Shown here piece by piece: positions 13,316 through 14,227 of a stretch of DNA of 14,227 bases (its first letter is position 1; every line of letters begins with the position of its first letter). A program made the position numbers and the translations under genes. The DNA comes from Acidovorax delafieldii (GTDB taxonomy: Bacteria; Pseudomonadota; Gammaproteobacteria; Burkholderiales; Burkholderiaceae_C). The notes below the pieces were generated by a model. It was given only the letters and a program-made list of their open reading frames with translations, made no database searches and was not told the origin of the DNA. The stretch spans positions 194-14,420 of the forward strand of contig DCVY01000196.1 in the NCBI GenBank assembly GCA_002327945.1, given 5' to 3'.

Positions 13316-14227
13316 TTATTCGGCGCTGGCCTGCTGCACCAGCGCGGCAGCCGACAGTTGCACGCGCATGTTGGCAGCCAGTCGGTCGAAGGCGGGCCGG
13401 GCTGCCTTGGAGACTGGAGCCGCGGCTTCACTTTGCTGCGCGATGGCCTGTGGGTCCTGGTGTTGGCCGTTCACGCGGAACTCGAAATGCAGGTGCGGGC
13501 CCGTAGCCCAGCCCGTAGAACCCACGGCGCCGATGGTCTGGCCCTGTTCGACGGTCTGGCCCTTCTTCACGTCGATGCGGCTCAGGTGGGCGTACACGGT
13601 TTCGTGCTGGTTGCGGTGCTTCACGAAGATCACGTTGCCGAAGCCGTTTTGCACACCCGCGAACTCGACCACGCCGTCACCCACCGTGCGCACGGCCGTG
13701 CCCGTGGGCGCGGCAAAGTCGGTGCCCAGATGGGCGCGCCATTTTTGCAGAATGGGGTGGAAGCGCATCTTGAAAGTGCTGCTCACGCGCGAGAACTCCA
13801 CTGGCGAGGTGAGGTAGGCGCGGCGCAGGCTTTCACCGTCGAGGGTGTAATAGGCGCCCTTGGCGGCGCCGGGGTCCTGGAACCACATCGCCTGATAGGT
13901 CTTGCCATTGTTGTTGAACTCCGCACTCAGCACGCGGCCGCTGCGCAGGGGTTCGCCGTCGGCTTCCAGGGTTTCATAGACCACCGAGAAGCGGTCGCCC
14001 TTGCGCAGGGAACGGTGAAAGTCGATGTTGCCTGAGAACACCTCGGCCAGCTGCACAGCCACGGAATCGGGGATGTCCGCCGCGTCGGTGGCGGCAAACA
14101 GCGAACTGCGGATCACCCCGCCCGCCAGGCGGCTGCCGGTGGTGAGGGGTGCGGACTCGATACGCGAGGTGAACTTCTCGCCCGTGCGTTCCACCACCAG
14201 GCGGCTGAAATTACCGCTGTCGTCCGG
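13316..14227 (-). CDS. M23 zinc metallopeptidase, N-terminus outside window
   Basis: This is the C-terminal 303 residues of a peptidoglycan peptidase of the M23 (LytM/lysostaphin) family; the frame is open to the window edge, so the signal peptide or anchor lies beyond it. The first part (to about 140) carries the Csd3/OapA-like region seen ahead of M23 domains (SLRKGDRFSVVYE, then VLSAEFNNNGKTYQAMWF). The catalytic domain follows, with zinc ligands in HLGTDFAAP (His and Asp) and HLHFEF (HxH motif), and GNVIFVKH and TVYAHLSRIDVKKGQ between them. The active motifs are complete, which argues for a working endopeptidase of the MepM/NlpD-like periplasmic group rather than a non-catalytic activator. 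The last 45 residues are an Ala-rich tail. Upstream of anmK in the same direction. Confidence 0.93.
   Translation of the reverse strand, partial: PDDSGNFSRLVVERTGEKFTSRIESAPLTTGSRLAGGVIRSSLFAATDAADIPDSVAVQLAEVFSGNIDFHRSLRKGDRFSVVYETLEADGEPLRSGRVLSAEFNNNGKTYQAMWFQDPGAAKGAYYTLDGESLRRAYLTSPVEFSRVSSTFKMRFHPILQKWRAHLGTDFAAPTGTAVRTVGDGVVEFAGVQNGFGNVIFVKHRNQHETVYAHLSRIDVKKGQTVEQGQTIGAVGSTGWATGPHLHFEFRVNGQHQDPQAIAQQSEAAAPVSKAARPAFDRLAANMRVQLSAAALVQQASAE

Overview
This 14.2 kb, GC-rich window looks like a chromosomal core region of a betaproteobacterium of the Comamonadaceae, most like Acidovorax and relatives. The assignment rests on gene order and protein character: ahcY-tlyA-metF behind an S-adenosylhomocysteine (SAH) riboswitch, and rplM-rpsI followed by erpA facing anmK and an M23 peptidase. 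It also rests on an intergenic repeat type I remember from that family. No database search was possible, so the genus is an inference. No prophage, insertion sequence, CRISPR array, tRNA or rRNA was seen.

Layout: Positions 1-54 hold a 9-bp tandem repeat cut by the window edge. A minus-strand pair follows: a GT39/ArnT-like membrane glycosyltransferase and a PAP2 phosphatase that overlap by 4 nt (2598 to 209). Diverging from it is a plus-strand methyl-cycle cluster: candidate -10 element, SAH riboswitch, terminator-like hairpin, ahcY, tlyA and metF (2824 to 6458), closed by a likely terminator. An rlpA-type lipoprotein gene (6570-7241) converges on rlmJ (8206-7319, minus). A 386-bp divergent gap leads to a membrane-spanning Ser/Thr protein kinase (8593-10554). 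Next come a near-consensus promoter, the rplM-rpsI ribosomal operon and a clear intrinsic terminator. Then erpA (plus) converges on anmK and a partial M23 peptidase gene (minus) running off the right edge.

How the genes work together: AhcY removes SAH, the product of SAM-dependent methylation; MetF makes the methyl donor that turns homocysteine back into methionine; TlyA is a SAM-dependent rRNA methyltransferase homologue that would produce SAH. RlmJ is a second rRNA methyltransferase. RlpA, AnmK and the M23 enzyme act on peptidoglycan or its recycling. The glycosyltransferase/PAP2 pair points to envelope glycan or lipid chemistry.

Most of the window is ordinary housekeeping. Points worth a second look are the possible transcription-terminating expression platform of the SAH riboswitch, a charged insert of roughly 85-90 residues inside TlyA, and the kinase, which has a fourfold Asp-Thr/Ser octapeptide repeat before its membrane segment and a symmetric C-x10-C-x4-C-x10-C motif at its far end.
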